Below, piece after piece: positions 35,083 through 45,166 of a DNA stretch of 64,000 nucleotides. Numbering within the stretch: the stretch's first letter is position 1; every line of letters starts with the position of its first letter. The position numbers and the translations under genes were made by a program. The stretch is from the NCBI RefSeq assembly GCF_000024345.1, contig NC_013729.1:6696001-6760000 (forward strand). The letters are read 5' to 3'. The notes beneath the pieces are model-generated. The model saw only the letters and a list, made by a program, of their open reading frames with translations. It was not told the origin of the DNA and did not search any database. Source of the DNA: Kribbella flavida DSM 17836. Lineage in GTDB: Bacteria; Actinomycetota; Actinomycetes; Propionibacteriales; Kribbellaceae.

Positions 35083-37508
35083 GAGTTCCCTCCGGCGATC
35101 GTCACGATCGAGCCATGGTCGGCGTGCAGCGAACGGCGGACGTGCGAGTCGGCGGAGTTCGTCGGCAGCCAGACCACGTTGTCGGTCATCGGGGTGATCA
35201 CGACCGGCAGCCGGATCGAGCCGGCGTCGGTGCTGACCACCAGCTCGTCGCCGTCGGCCACGCCGACCCGGTGCGCGGTGGTCAGCGACAGCCGGGCGAC
35301 CGGCCGGCGCGCGGTGGCGACCAGGTGCGGCTCACCGTCGTTGCTGCGGCTCTCGTCGATCAGCATCCGCCAGGTGGCCAGCCGGGTCGAGTCGAACGCG
35401 CCGAGCGACGGACCGGCCTGGTACGTCGGCTCCTGCGCGCGGTCGCCGTCCCAGCGGCCGAGCTCGTCGTACTCGCGCTTGGCGCCGGCGGCGGTGCTGA
35501 ACCCGAGCGACAGGTCCATCTCCTGGGCCAGCGCGGCCAGCGCCCGGACGTCGGGCATCGCGGCCGGCACCGGCAGCACCACCGGGAACGGGCGCTCGCG
35601 GCCCTCCCAGTTCACGAAGGTGCCGTCCTTCTCGGCCGTCGGAACGACCGGGAAGACCACGTCGGCGTGCTCGGTGACCTGGGAGTTGCGGACCTCGAAG
35701 CTGACCACGAACGGCGCCGCCTCGAGCGCGGCCAGGGCGGCCGCAGGGTTCGGCAGGTCGTCGATCTCGACGCCGGCCACGACCAGCGCCTGCAGCGAGC
35801 CGGCCGCGGCCAGGATCTCGCCGGTGTCCCGGCCGGCGGTGGCGGGCAGGTTCTCCACGCCCCACGCGGCCTGCAGGTCGACCCGGGCGGCCGGGTCGGA
35901 GACCAGCCGGCCACCGGGCAGCAGGCCCGGCAGGCAGCCGGCCTCGAGCGCGCCGCGGTCACCCGCGCGGCGCGGGATCCAGGCCAGCTGGGCGCCGGTG
36001 TCGAGGGCCAGCCGCAGCGCCGCGGACAGGGCGCCCGGCACCGCTGCGAGCCGCTCGCCGACGATGATCACCGAGTCGGCGCCGAGCGCGGCCTTCGCGG
36101 CCGCGCCGATCTCGCCCTGGTTGCCCAGGTCGGCCAGAACGGCGGCCTCGGTGCCCGGCGTGGTGGGGACCACGGCGCCGGACAGCTTCTCGACCCCGCG
36201 CGAGGCGTAGGACACCAGCGTGAAGATTTTGGTGCCGTTCTTCCGGACGCCCTTGCGGAGCCGGAGGAACACCGCCGGCGCCTCCTCCTCGGGCTCGAAT
36301 CCGGCCAGCAGCACCGAGCCGGCCCGCTCGAGGTCGGAGAACGTCGTGCCCAGGCCGGTGCCGGCCACCGCGGCGGCCAGGAAGTCGGCCTCCTCGGCGG
36401 AGTGCGGACGGGCCCGGAAGTCGATGTCGTTGGTGCCGAGCGCGACCCGGGCGAACTTCGAGTACGCGTAGGCGTCCTCCAGCGTCAGCCGGCCACCGGT
36501 CAGCACGGCGGCGTTGCCCCGGGCCGCGGTCAGCTTGCCGGCCGCGAAGTGCAGCGCCTCCGGCCAGGACGCCGGCCGCAGCTCGCCGTTCTCACGGATC
36601 AGCGGGTGGGTCAGCCGGTCACCGGTGGACGCGTAGTTGAACGCGAACCGGTCGCGGTCGGAGATCCACTCCTCGTTCACCTCGGGGTCGTCACCGGCGA
36701 GCCGGCGCATCACCTTGCCGCGGCGGTAGTCGACCCGGATCGAGGCGCCGCTGGAGTCGTGCTCGGCGACGCTCCACACCGACACCAGGTCGAACGGCCG
36801 GGACCGGAACCGGTACGCCGCGCTGGTGAGCGCGCCGACCGGGCAGATCTGGATCGTGTTGCCGGAGAAGTAGCTCTCGAACGGCTCCTTCTCGTAGATG
36901 CCGACCTGCTGCAGCGCGCCCCGCTCGACCAGCGCGATGAACGGGTCACCGGCGATCTGCTCGGAGAACCGGGTGCAGCGGGCGCAGAGCACGCAGCGCT
37001 CGCGGTCCAGCAGCACCTCGGCGGAGATGTTGATCGGCTTGGGGAAGGTCCGCTTGATCTCGTGGAACCGCGACTCGCCGGCGCCGTTGGTCATCGCCTG
37101 GTTCTGCAGCGGGCACTCGCCGCCCTTGTCGCAGACCGGGCAGTCCAGCGGGTGGTTGATCAGCAGGAACTCCATGTTGCCCTGCTGGGCCTTGTCCGCC
37201 ACCGGCGAGGTCACCTGGGTGCGGATCACCATGCCGTCGGCAACGGTCAGCGTGCAGGAGGCCTGCGGCTTCGGCATACCGCGGCCGTTGCCGGCGTCGG
37301 TCACCTCGACCAGGCACTGCCGGCAGGCGCCGACCGGGTCCAGCAGCGGGTGGTCGCAGAACCGCGGGATCTGGATCCCGATCTGCTCCGCGGCCCGGAT
37401 CGCCAGGCTGTTCTTCGGGACCTTGACCTCGATGTCGTCGATGGTCACGGTGACCAGGTCGACCTTCGCGACCTCGGCGCCCGACGAGGGGTTGGCTTGG
37501 ATGGTCAT
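35079..37508 (-). CDS. nuoG: NADH-quinone oxidoreductase subunit G
   Basis: The 809-residue subunit carries several iron-sulfur clusters on the path from NuoF to NuoI. The [2Fe-2S] ligands are CDHPLLDPVGACRQC, the His-containing [4Fe-4S] site is HPLDCPVCDKGGECPLQ, and a third site is CVLCARCTRF near 157. The rest is a molybdopterin oxidoreductase-like domain without the cofactor, ending in LPTNSADSHVRRSL. A hairpin in the 115-base gap after nuoF covers the ribosome site of this gene. Confidence 0.96.
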   Translation of the reverse strand: MTIQANPSSGAEVAKVDLVTVTIDDIEVKVPKNSLAIRAAEQIGIQIPRFCDHPLLDPVGACRQCLVEVTDAGNGRGMPKPQASCTLTVADGMVIRTQVTSPVADKAQQGNMEFLLINHPLDCPVCDKGGECPLQNQAMTNGAGESRFHEIKRTFPKPINISAEVLLDRERCVLCARCTRFSEQIAGDPFIALVERGALQQVGIYEKEPFESYFSGNTIQICPVGALTSAAYRFRSRPFDLVSVWSVAEHDSSGASIRVDYRRGKVMRRLAGDDPEVNEEWISDRDRFAFNYASTGDRLTHPLIRENGELRPASWPEALHFAAGKLTAARGNAAVLTGGRLTLEDAYAYSKFARVALGTNDIDFRARPHSAEEADFLAAAVAGTGLGTTFSDLERAGSVLLAGFEPEEEAPAVFLRLRKGVRKNGTKIFTLVSYASRGVEKLSGAVVPTTPGTEAAVLADLGNQGEIGAAAKAALGADSVIIVGERLAAVPGALSAALRLALDTGAQLAWIPRRAGDRGALEAGCLPGLLPGGRLVSDPAARVDLQAAWGVENLPATAGRDTGEILAAAGSLQALVVAGVEIDDLPNPAAALAALEAAPFVVSFEVRNSQVTEHADVVFPVVPTAEKDGTFVNWEGRERPFPVVLPVPAAMPDVRALAALAQEMDLSLGFSTAAGAKREYDELGRWDGDRAQEPTYQAGPSLGAFDSTRLATWRMLIDESRSNDGEPHLVATARRPVARLSLTTAHRVGVADGDELVVSTDAGSIRLPVVITPMTDNVVWLPTNSADSHVRRSLHADHGSIVTIAGGNS

Positions 37509-37586
37509 GGGGCCTCCTGGTCTGGACTGAGGAACGGAGGGAGCGAAGCGACCGAAGAGACGAGGGAAGACCAGGAGTCGAGCCCC
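37509..37586 (-). promoter_or_regulatory. hairpin hiding the nuoG ribosome binding site
   Basis: On the minus strand GGGGC-TCGA-CTCCTGGTCT (37586-37568) pairs with AGACCAGGAG-GCCCC (37523-37509), a 15-pair stem around a 44-base loop, with four unpaired bases in one arm. The 3' arm contains AGGAGG, the nuoG ribosome site. This is the only long gap inside the nuo operon. Confidence 0.65.
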
Positions 37587-37623
37587 ATGACCCGCCGAGC
37601 CGGAGGCGAGGCAGACAATGCGG

Positions 37624-38925
<1,302 letters not shown>

Positions 38926-38927
38926 GG

Positions 38928-39755
38928 TCAGTCCTCCTTCCGGGTGTCTTCGGTGTGGACCGCCTGGGACTCCTTGCCCGGCTGGTCCTCGGGCCGCGGA
39001 CCGGCCGCCGCCTCCGGGGAGACGGTCTGCTCGGCCGCCGTACCGCTGCTGGTGTGGCCGCCGGCCGGAGCCGTCCAGTTGCGCTCGCGGGCCAGCCGCA
39101 GACCGGCCAGCGTCGCCTTGCCGCCGGTCGGTCCCTCGTCGGCGCGGCCGTCGGGGAACCCGGCCAGCACCCGCTCGGCCTCGCGCCAGGTGCAGATCGT
39201 GGCGCCGCGCGGTGACTTCACCTCGGTGCCGTCGCGCAGGTCGTCCACCAGCTGGGTGGCCGACTCCGGCGTCATGTCGTCGAAGAACTCCCAGTTCACC
39301 ATCATCACCGGCGCGTAGTCGCAGGCGGCATTGCACTCGATGTGCTCGAGGGTGATCTTGCCGTCCTCGGTGGTCTCGTCGTTGCCGACGTCCAGGTGCT
39401 GCTTGAGCCGCTCGAAGATCAGGTCGCCGCCCATCACCGCGCAGAGCGTGTTGGTGCAGACCCCGACGTGGTAGTCGCCGACCGGGCGGCGCTTGTACAT
39501 CGTGTAGAAGGTGGCCACCGCGGACACCTCGGCGCCGGTCAGCCCGAGCACGTCGGCGCAGGCCTCGATGCCCTCCGGGGTGACCCGGCCCTCGACCGAC
39601 TGCACCAGGTGCAGCATCGGCAGCAGCGCCGACCGGCCGACCGGGTACCGGGCCGCCAGCTCGCGCATCTCGGCGATCGTCGTCTCGCTGATCTTCGAGT
39701 CGCCGGTGCTGTAGGGCACGGGCTTGTCGGTCGCAGTCGTGTGGTTCTCGGCCAT
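38928..39755 (-). CDS. nuoE: NADH-quinone oxidoreductase subunit E, [2Fe-2S]
   Basis: The thioredoxin-like core (about 20-185) holds the N1a cluster with Cys in GVCTNTLCAVMGG and IECNAACDYAPVMMVN. The enzyme works as a dimer with NuoF. The protein has 275 residues because of a C-terminal extension of about 80 residues, Ala/Pro/Glu-rich and unstructured-looking. E. coli NuoE has about 166. The ATG at 39755 is immediately after the nuoD stop. Confidence 0.95.
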   Translation of the reverse strand: MAENHTTATDKPVPYSTGDSKISETTIAEMRELAARYPVGRSALLPMLHLVQSVEGRVTPEGIEACADVLGLTGAEVSAVATFYTMYKRRPVGDYHVGVCTNTLCAVMGGDLIFERLKQHLDVGNDETTEDGKITLEHIECNAACDYAPVMMVNWEFFDDMTPESATQLVDDLRDGTEVKSPRGATICTWREAERVLAGFPDGRADEGPTGGKATLAGLRLARERNWTAPAGGHTSSGTAAEQTVSPEAAAGPRPEDQPGKESQAVHTEDTRKED

Positions 39756-41093
39756 TTAGCGGTCCACTCCACCCATCACCGGGTCAAGGCTGGCGACGGC
39801 GACGATCACGTCGGCGACCTGTGCGCCCTCGCACAGGATCGGCATCGCCTGCAGGTTTGCGAAGGACGGGTCGCGGAAGTGCGCCCGGTACGGCTTGGTG
39901 CCGCCGTCGGAGACCAGGTGGCAGCCCAGCTCGCCGCGCGGCGACTCGACCGCGACGTACGCCTGGCCGGCCGGCACCCGGAAGCCCTCGGTGACCAGCT
40001 TGAAGTGATGGATCAGCGCTTCCATCGACTCGCCCATGATGTGCTTGATGTGGTCGAGCGAGTTGCCCATGCCGTCGTTGCCGACCGCGAGCTGGCTCGG
40101 CCAGCCGATCTTCTTGTCGGCCACCATCACCGGCTCGCCGTCCATCCGGGCCAGCCGGTCGGCGCACTGCTCGACGATTTTGAGCGACTCGTGCATCTCC
40201 TGCAGCCGGACCCGGAACCGGCCGTACGAGTCGGCGGTGTCCCAGGTGGGCACGTCGAAGTCGTAGGTCTCGTAGCCGCAGTACGGCTGGGTCTTGCGCA
40301 GGTCCAGGCCGTAGCCGGTGGCGCGCAGCGGCGGGCCGGAGATGCCCAGCGCCATGCACCCGGTCAGGTCCAGGTAGCCGACGTCCTGCAGCCGGGACTT
40401 GAAGATCGGGTTCGCGTTGCAGAGCTCGGCGTACTCCGGCAGGTGCTTGTTCATCCAGGTGATGTAGTCCCGGATCTTGTCCAGCGCACCCGGCGGCAGG
40501 TCCTGGGCGACGCCGCCCGGCCGGATGAACGCGTGGTTCATCCGCAGGCCGGTGATCAGCTCGAACAGGTCGAGCGTCATCTCCCGCTCCCGGAAGCCGA
40601 TCGTCATCACGGTCAGCGCGCCGATCTCCATGCCGCCGGTGGCGATGCAGACCAGGTGGCTGCTGATCCGGTTGAGCTCCATCAGGAGCACCCGCATCAC
40701 GTTGGCCTTCTCGGGGATCTGGTCCTCGATGCCGAGCAGCCGCTCGACCGCCAGGCAGTAGGCCGCCTCGTTGTAGAACGGCGACAGGTAGTCCATCCGG
40801 GTGCAGAACGTGACGCCCTGCGTCCAGGAACGGAACTCCATGTTCTTCTCGATGCCGGTGTGCAGGTAGCCGATGCCGCAGCGGGCCTCGGTCACCGTCT
40901 CGCCCTCGATCTCGAGGATCAGCCGGAGCACGCCGTGGGTGGACGGGTGCTGCGGGCCCATGTTGACGACGATGCGCTCTTCGGGCTCCTCGCCCAGGCC
41001 GGCCACGACCGAGTCCCAGTCCTGACCGGTGACGGTGAAGACCTTGCCCTCGGTGGTGTCGCGCGCGTCGGCGTACGGATCTGTCGTGGTCAT
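39756..41093 (-). CDS. nuoD: NADH-quinone oxidoreductase subunit D
   Basis: The 445-residue 49-kDa subunit forms the quinone site with NuoB. MGPQHPSTHGVLRLILEIEGE at about 45-65 carries the conserved His of the quinone-binding loop. The C-terminal RDPSFANLQAMPILCEGAQVADVIVAVASLDPVMGGVDR matches the family end, with Asp replacing the ancestral hydrogenase ligands. The start overlaps the nuoC stop by one base (TGATG). Confidence 0.96.
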   Translation of the reverse strand: MTTTDPYADARDTTEGKVFTVTGQDWDSVVAGLGEEPEERIVVNMGPQHPSTHGVLRLILEIEGETVTEARCGIGYLHTGIEKNMEFRSWTQGVTFCTRMDYLSPFYNEAAYCLAVERLLGIEDQIPEKANVMRVLLMELNRISSHLVCIATGGMEIGALTVMTIGFREREMTLDLFELITGLRMNHAFIRPGGVAQDLPPGALDKIRDYITWMNKHLPEYAELCNANPIFKSRLQDVGYLDLTGCMALGISGPPLRATGYGLDLRKTQPYCGYETYDFDVPTWDTADSYGRFRVRLQEMHESLKIVEQCADRLARMDGEPVMVADKKIGWPSQLAVGNDGMGNSLDHIKHIMGESMEALIHHFKLVTEGFRVPAGQAYVAVESPRGELGCHLVSDGGTKPYRAHFRDPSFANLQAMPILCEGAQVADVIVAVASLDPVMGGVDR

Positions 41094-41800
41094 CAGTTGT
41101 AAGACCTCCGCGTGTCGGGCGGCGGGATGACGGCGCCCTTGTACTCGACGTCGATGCCGCCGAGCGGGTAGTCCTTGCGTTGCGGGTGGCCCGGCCAGTC
41201 GTCGGGCATCTGGATCCGGGTCAGCGCCGGGTGACCGTCGAAGACGATGCCGAAGAAGTCCCAGGTCTCGCGCTCGTGCCAGTCGTTGGCCGGGTAGACC
41301 GAGACGATCGACGGGATGTGCGGGTCCGCGTCGGGCACCGACACCTCCAGCCGGATCCGCCGGTTGTGGGTGATCGAGAGCAGGTGGTAGACCGCGTGCA
41401 GCTCCCGGCCGGTCTCGTTCGGGTAGTGCACGCCGTTCACGCCGGAGCAGAACTCGAACCGCAGCGCCTCGTCGTCACGCAGGTGCTGGGCGACCTCGAC
41501 CAGCCGCTCCGGCACGACGTGCAGGGTCAGCTCGCCCCGGTCGACCACGACCTTCTCGATCGCGCCGTCGCCGACCAGGGCCTCCAGGCGCTCGGTGGCG
41601 CCGTCGAACCAGGAGCCGTACGGCTTCGGCGTACCGCCGGGCAGCGCGACCTGGCGGCGCAGGCCGCCGAAGCCGGAGGTGTCACCACTGCCCTTGACGC
41701 CGAACATGCCCTCGCGCTGGTCGATCACCTCGGCGCCCGGCGTCTGAGCGTCGCCGGCCGGCGCGGTGGCCGGAAGGTTCTCCGGCTGGTGCTCGCTCAT
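41093..41800 (-). CDS. nuoC: NADH-quinone oxidoreductase subunit C
   Basis: The 235-residue subunit is the 30-kDa homologue that holds the peripheral arm together. The signature ERETWDFFGIVFDGHP and RIQMPDDWPGHPQRKDYPLGG lie at about 170-215. The first 70 residues are a variable, Ala/Pro-rich extension. The ATG at 41800 overlaps the nuoB stop (ATGA), which fixes the start despite a longer open frame. C and D are separate genes, not fused as in E. coli. Confidence 0.95.
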   Translation of the reverse strand: MSEHQPENLPATAPAGDAQTPGAEVIDQREGMFGVKGSGDTSGFGGLRRQVALPGGTPKPYGSWFDGATERLEALVGDGAIEKVVVDRGELTLHVVPERLVEVAQHLRDDEALRFEFCSGVNGVHYPNETGRELHAVYHLLSITHNRRIRLEVSVPDADPHIPSIVSVYPANDWHERETWDFFGIVFDGHPALTRIQMPDDWPGHPQRKDYPLGGIDVEYKGAVIPPPDTRRSYN

Positions 41801-42351
41801 CGCAGCAGGCCCTTCATCTCGAGCGTCGGGGCGGCGGTCAGCGCGGCCTGCTCCTGCTCGGCCTGCAGCGCCTTCTTGTGCGCGCCGAGCTTGCCGTGCT
41901 GGATGTCGTCGTGCAGCTTGAGGAAGGCGTCGAGCAGCATCTCCGGCCGCGGCGGGCAGCCGGGCAGGTACATGTCGACCGGGACGACGTGGTCCACGCC
42001 CTGGACGATCGCGTAGTTGTTGAACATGCCGCCCGAGGAGGCGCACACACCCATCGCCAGCACCCACTTCGGGTTCGGCATCTGGTCGTAGATCTGGCGC
42101 AGCACCGGAGCCATCTTCTGGCTCACCCGGCCGGCCACGATCATCAGGTCGGCCTGCCGGGGCGACGCCCGGAAGACCTCCATGCCGAACCGGGCCGCGT
42201 CGTAGCGCGGGGCACCGGTGGTCATCATCTCGATCGCGCAGCAGGCCAGCCCGAAGGTTGCCGGCCACAACGAGGCCTTCCGCATGTAGCCGGACAGGCC
42301 TTCGATCGTGGTCAGCAGCACGCCGGCCGGAAGCTGTTCCTCAACACCCAT
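41797..42351 (-). CDS. nuoB: NADH-quinone oxidoreductase subunit B, cluster N2
   Basis: The 184-residue subunit binds cluster N2, the final electron donor to menaquinone. Ligands are visible: the tandem Cys in GLACCAIEMM, Cys in AMGVCASSGGMF and Cys in YLPGCPPRPE. The C-terminal 30 residues form an Ala/Glu-rich tail. The gene starts three bases after the nuoA stop. Confidence 0.96.
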   Translation of the reverse strand: MGVEEQLPAGVLLTTIEGLSGYMRKASLWPATFGLACCAIEMMTTGAPRYDAARFGMEVFRASPRQADLMIVAGRVSQKMAPVLRQIYDQMPNPKWVLAMGVCASSGGMFNNYAIVQGVDHVVPVDMYLPGCPPRPEMLLDAFLKLHDDIQHGKLGAHKKALQAEQEQAALTAAPTLEMKGLLR

Positions 42352-42354
42352 AGG

Positions 42355-42714
42355 TCAGTCCCACTCCAGTCCGCCGCGACGCCAGACGTAGGCGTAGGCG
42401 ACGAAGACGGTTGCGATGAAGATGACCATCTCGATCAACCCGAACAGCGCCATCTGGTCGAAGGCGACCGCCCACGGGTAGAGGAAGATGATCTCGATGT
42501 CGAAGACGATGAACAGCATCGCGGTGATGTAGTACTTCACCGGGAAGCGGCCACCGCCGACAGGCTGCGGGGTCGGCTCGATCCCGCACTCGTACGAGTC
42601 GAGCTTGGCCCGGTTGTACCGCTTGGGGCCTACCAGCGCGCTCGTCACCAAGGTGCCCGCGACGAAGATCGCCGCGAGCACGCCGAGAACGAGGATCGGT
42701 ACGTAAGGGTGCAT
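42355..42714 (-). CDS. nuoA: NADH-quinone oxidoreductase subunit A
   Basis: The 119-residue three-helix subunit begins the nuo operon. It has the loop motif KLDSYECGIEPT, with the Cys that the orphan copy lacks, and FPVKYYITAMLFIVFDIEIIFLYPWAV with conserved acidic residues. A ribosome site GAAGGAGGGAG lies upstream of the ATG. The promoter must lie in the 118 bases before it, but no clear boxes were seen. Confidence 0.96.
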   Translation of the reverse strand: MHPYVPILVLGVLAAIFVAGTLVTSALVGPKRYNRAKLDSYECGIEPTPQPVGGGRFPVKYYITAMLFIVFDIEIIFLYPWAVAFDQMALFGLIEMVIFIATVFVAYAYVWRRGGLEWD

Positions 42715-42832
42715 CGGTCGGTGCTCCCTCCTTCTTGCGTCGTCCTGCCGCCTGATTTACCTGTAACGAGTCAGCACTGTGGTATCAGTACCGCTGTGGC
42801 TCACGTCACTCGCCCCGTCGCACTGCGCCGTT

Positions 42833-44146
42833 CTAGGCCGCGGGGGCGACCTTGGTGAGGCCGTTGATGATCTTGTCCATCACGTCGCCGTCGCGCGGGT
42901 CGGTGAGGTTGGCCAGCAACTTCAAGGTGAACTTCATCAGCGTGGTGCGCGGCAGCCCGTACTTCGTGCACAGCCGCATCACCTCCGGGTTCCCGATCAG
43001 CTTCACGAAGACCCGGCCGAGCGTGTAGTACCCGCCGTACTCCTGCTTCAGCGCCTTCGGGTACGCCGAGAGCGCGCGCTCGCGCTGGTTCGGCTGCCGG
43101 CGCAGCGCCTGGGCGGCCACCTCCGCGGCGAACGCCCCGGACTCCATCGCGTACGGGATGCCCTCGCCGTTGAACGGGTTGACCATGCCGCCGGCGTCGC
43201 CGAGCAGCATCAGGCCGCGGGTGTAGTGCGGCTGCCGGTTGAAGCCCATCGGCAGCGCCGCACCCCGGATCGGGATGGTCTGGAACTCGTCGCGGAACTG
43301 CCACTCTTCCGGCGTGTTCTTCAGCCACTGCTTCAGCAGGTCGGAGTAGTCCACCTTGCCGAACGCGTCGGAGGTGTTCAGGATGCCGAGGCCGACGTTG
43401 ACCGTGCCGTCACCCATCCCGAAGATCCACCCGTAACCCGGCAGCAGGTTGCGCCGGCCCGGGTTCTGCGGGTCGTCGGTCCACAGCTCCAGCCACGACT
43501 CGAGGTAGTCGTCGTCGTGGCGCGGGCTGGTGAAGTAGGTGCGCACGGCCACGCCCATCGGGCGGTCGTCGCGCTTGTGCAGCCCCATCGAGACGCTCAG
43601 CCGCGAGGAGTTGCCGTCGGCGGCCATCACCAGCGGCGCGCGGAACTCGAGGTCGGCGCCGGCCCGGCGGCCGTTGTCGTCGACCGGCTTGGCGGTGACC
43701 CCGACGATGAAGCCCTTGTCGTCCAGGATCGGGGCGGTGACGTTGGTCCGCTCCTTGAGCCGGGCGCCGGCCTTCACCGCCTGCCGGGCGAGCAGGTCGT
43801 CGAAGTCCATCCGGTTCCGGGTCAGCCCGTAGTTCGGGTGGCTGGCCAGGTCGGGCCAGTCGAGCTGCAGCACGTGCCCGGCGCCCTGGATGCGCAGGCC
43901 GTAGTTCTGGATCCAGCCGGCCTCGGGCGAGATGTCGATGCCCATGTTGATCAGCTGCTTGGTGCCGCGCGGGGTCAGACCGTCGCCGCACACCTTCTCG
44001 CGCGGGAACGCGGTCTTCTCCAGCAGCAGGACGTCCAGCCCCGCGGTGGCGAGGTGGTACGCGGCAGCCGAGCCTGCGGGTCCGGCACCGACGACGATCA
44101 CATCAGCGGTCTCGGCCTGCTGCCTGTGCGGCGCGCTCTGGCTCAT
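42833..44146 (-). CDS. menJ: geranylgeranyl reductase family flavoprotein, menaquinone side-chain reductase-like
   Basis: The 437-residue FAD enzyme has an N-terminal dinucleotide motif VIVVGAGPAGSAAAYHLA and the family segments CGDGLTPRGTKQL and MLLGDAGGMVNPFNGEGIPYAMESG. In mycobacteria a homologue (MenJ) saturates isoprene units of menaquinone. Kribbella-type actinobacteria contain partly hydrogenated menaquinones. The start is set at ATG 44146; GTG 44218 is in frame but would precede the family N-terminus. It is downstream of menG on the same strand, just upstream of the nuo operon. Confidence 0.85.
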   Translation of the reverse strand: MSQSAPHRQQAETADVIVVGAGPAGSAAAYHLATAGLDVLLLEKTAFPREKVCGDGLTPRGTKQLINMGIDISPEAGWIQNYGLRIQGAGHVLQLDWPDLASHPNYGLTRNRMDFDDLLARQAVKAGARLKERTNVTAPILDDKGFIVGVTAKPVDDNGRRAGADLEFRAPLVMAADGNSSRLSVSMGLHKRDDRPMGVAVRTYFTSPRHDDDYLESWLELWTDDPQNPGRRNLLPGYGWIFGMGDGTVNVGLGILNTSDAFGKVDYSDLLKQWLKNTPEEWQFRDEFQTIPIRGAALPMGFNRQPHYTRGLMLLGDAGGMVNPFNGEGIPYAMESGAFAAEVAAQALRRQPNQRERALSAYPKALKQEYGGYYTLGRVFVKLIGNPEVMRLCTKYGLPRTTLMKFTLKLLANLTDPRDGDVMDKIINGLTKVAPAA

Positions 44147-44320
44147 CTCATCCCGGCCTGGAGTTGGGGCTGTGGTCTCCGGCCCTCGTGGAAGCAATCC
44201 CCTAGTGAAGGGATTCACGAGGCCTGGTCAACGGACAGTCTAGGACTGCCTGACGAGGACGCGAAACCGGCCCGGAATCCCTTCTCCGCTACCTATTTAC
44301 GCGCGATCTTCGTTGCGTAT

Positions 44321-45019
44321 TTAAACCGGCTTCACGGCGCGGTGAACGGCCACCAGGCCGTTGGTCAGGTTGCGCCATTCCACCTTCGACCAGCCGGACC
44401 GCGCGATCAGCTCGGCCAGCGGCGCCTGGGCCGGCCAGGCGCGGACCGACTCGGCCAGGTACTCGTACGCCTCGGGGTTGGTGGAGACCGCCTTCGCGAC
44501 CACCGGAACCGCCCGCATCATGTACTCCAGGTAACCGATCCGGAACGGCTTCCAGGTCGGGTGCGAGTTCTCCAGCACCACCAGCCGGCCGCCCGGGCGG
44601 GTGACCCGGAGCATCTCCCGCAGGGCCAGCGTGACGTCGTTCACGTTGCGCAGCGCCCAGGAGATGGTGACCACGTCGAAGCTCTCGTCGGCGAACGGCA
44701 GCCGCAGCGCGTCACCGGCGATCAGGTCCAGCTCGGGGTTACGGCGCTTGCCGACCCGGAGCATGCCGACCGAGAAGTCGCAGGAGACCACCTCGGCGCC
44801 CGCCGCGCGCAGCTTCACGCTGGACGCGCCGGTGCCGGCGGCCAGGTCGAGGATCCGCATCCCCCGGCGCGGTGCGATCGCGGCCAGCGCCTGCGGCCGC
44901 CAGTACAGCTTCTCCAGCCCCATCGTCGCCACCGCGTTCGTGCGGTCGTAGCCCTCGGCCACGTTGTCGAACATCGCGGCGACGGCCTCGGGCTGTTTGG
45001 TCAGATCAGCGCGGGTCAC
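44321..45019 (-). CDS. menG: demethylmenaquinone methyltransferase
   Basis: The 232-residue SAM-dependent enzyme adds the final methyl group of menaquinone (UbiE/MenG). AMFDNVAEGYDRTNAV, the SAM motif ILDLAAGTGASSVKL at about 55-69, GDALRLPFADESFDVVTISWALRNV and LREMLRVTRPGGRLVVLE all match the family. The GTG start faces menF across a 147-base gap that carries repeated operator-like sequence. Confidence 0.94.
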   Translation of the reverse strand: MTRADLTKQPEAVAAMFDNVAEGYDRTNAVATMGLEKLYWRPQALAAIAPRRGMRILDLAAGTGASSVKLRAAGAEVVSCDFSVGMLRVGKRRNPELDLIAGDALRLPFADESFDVVTISWALRNVNDVTLALREMLRVTRPGGRLVVLENSHPTWKPFRIGYLEYMMRAVPVVAKAVSTNPEAYEYLAESVRAWPAQAPLAELIARSGWSKVEWRNLTNGLVAVHRAVKPV

Positions 45020-45020
45020 C

Positions 45021-45081
45021 TGTCTAGTTGATCACGGGCCCGCCGTCCGCGGTCACGGGCCCGCTGTCTGGTTGGTCACGG
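45021..45081. promoter_or_regulatory. repeated elements between menG and menF
   Basis: TCACGGGCCCGCCGTC (45032-45047) recurs as TCACGGGCCCGCTGTC at 45053-45068, exactly 21 bases (two helical turns) apart. TGTCTAGTTGATCACGG (45021-45037) and TGTCTGGTTGGTCACGG (45065-45081) also repeat at a 44-base distance. This is a likely tandem protein-binding region for the divergent menG and menF promoters. Confidence 0.55.
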
Positions 45082-45166
45082 CCAGGACCGGCACCGAAAT
45101 CCGCCGGCTGGGGAGCAGGCATACGCTTGCATGCCGTGAGGGAGCCGAGCAGCGAGGAGCATCGTC

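Noticed and set aside
44290..44325. AT-rich TTTACGCG...GCGTATTTA as an operator of menJ
   Set aside because: It overlaps the end of menG and the half-sites are only five to six bases long. It is not distinguishable from chance.
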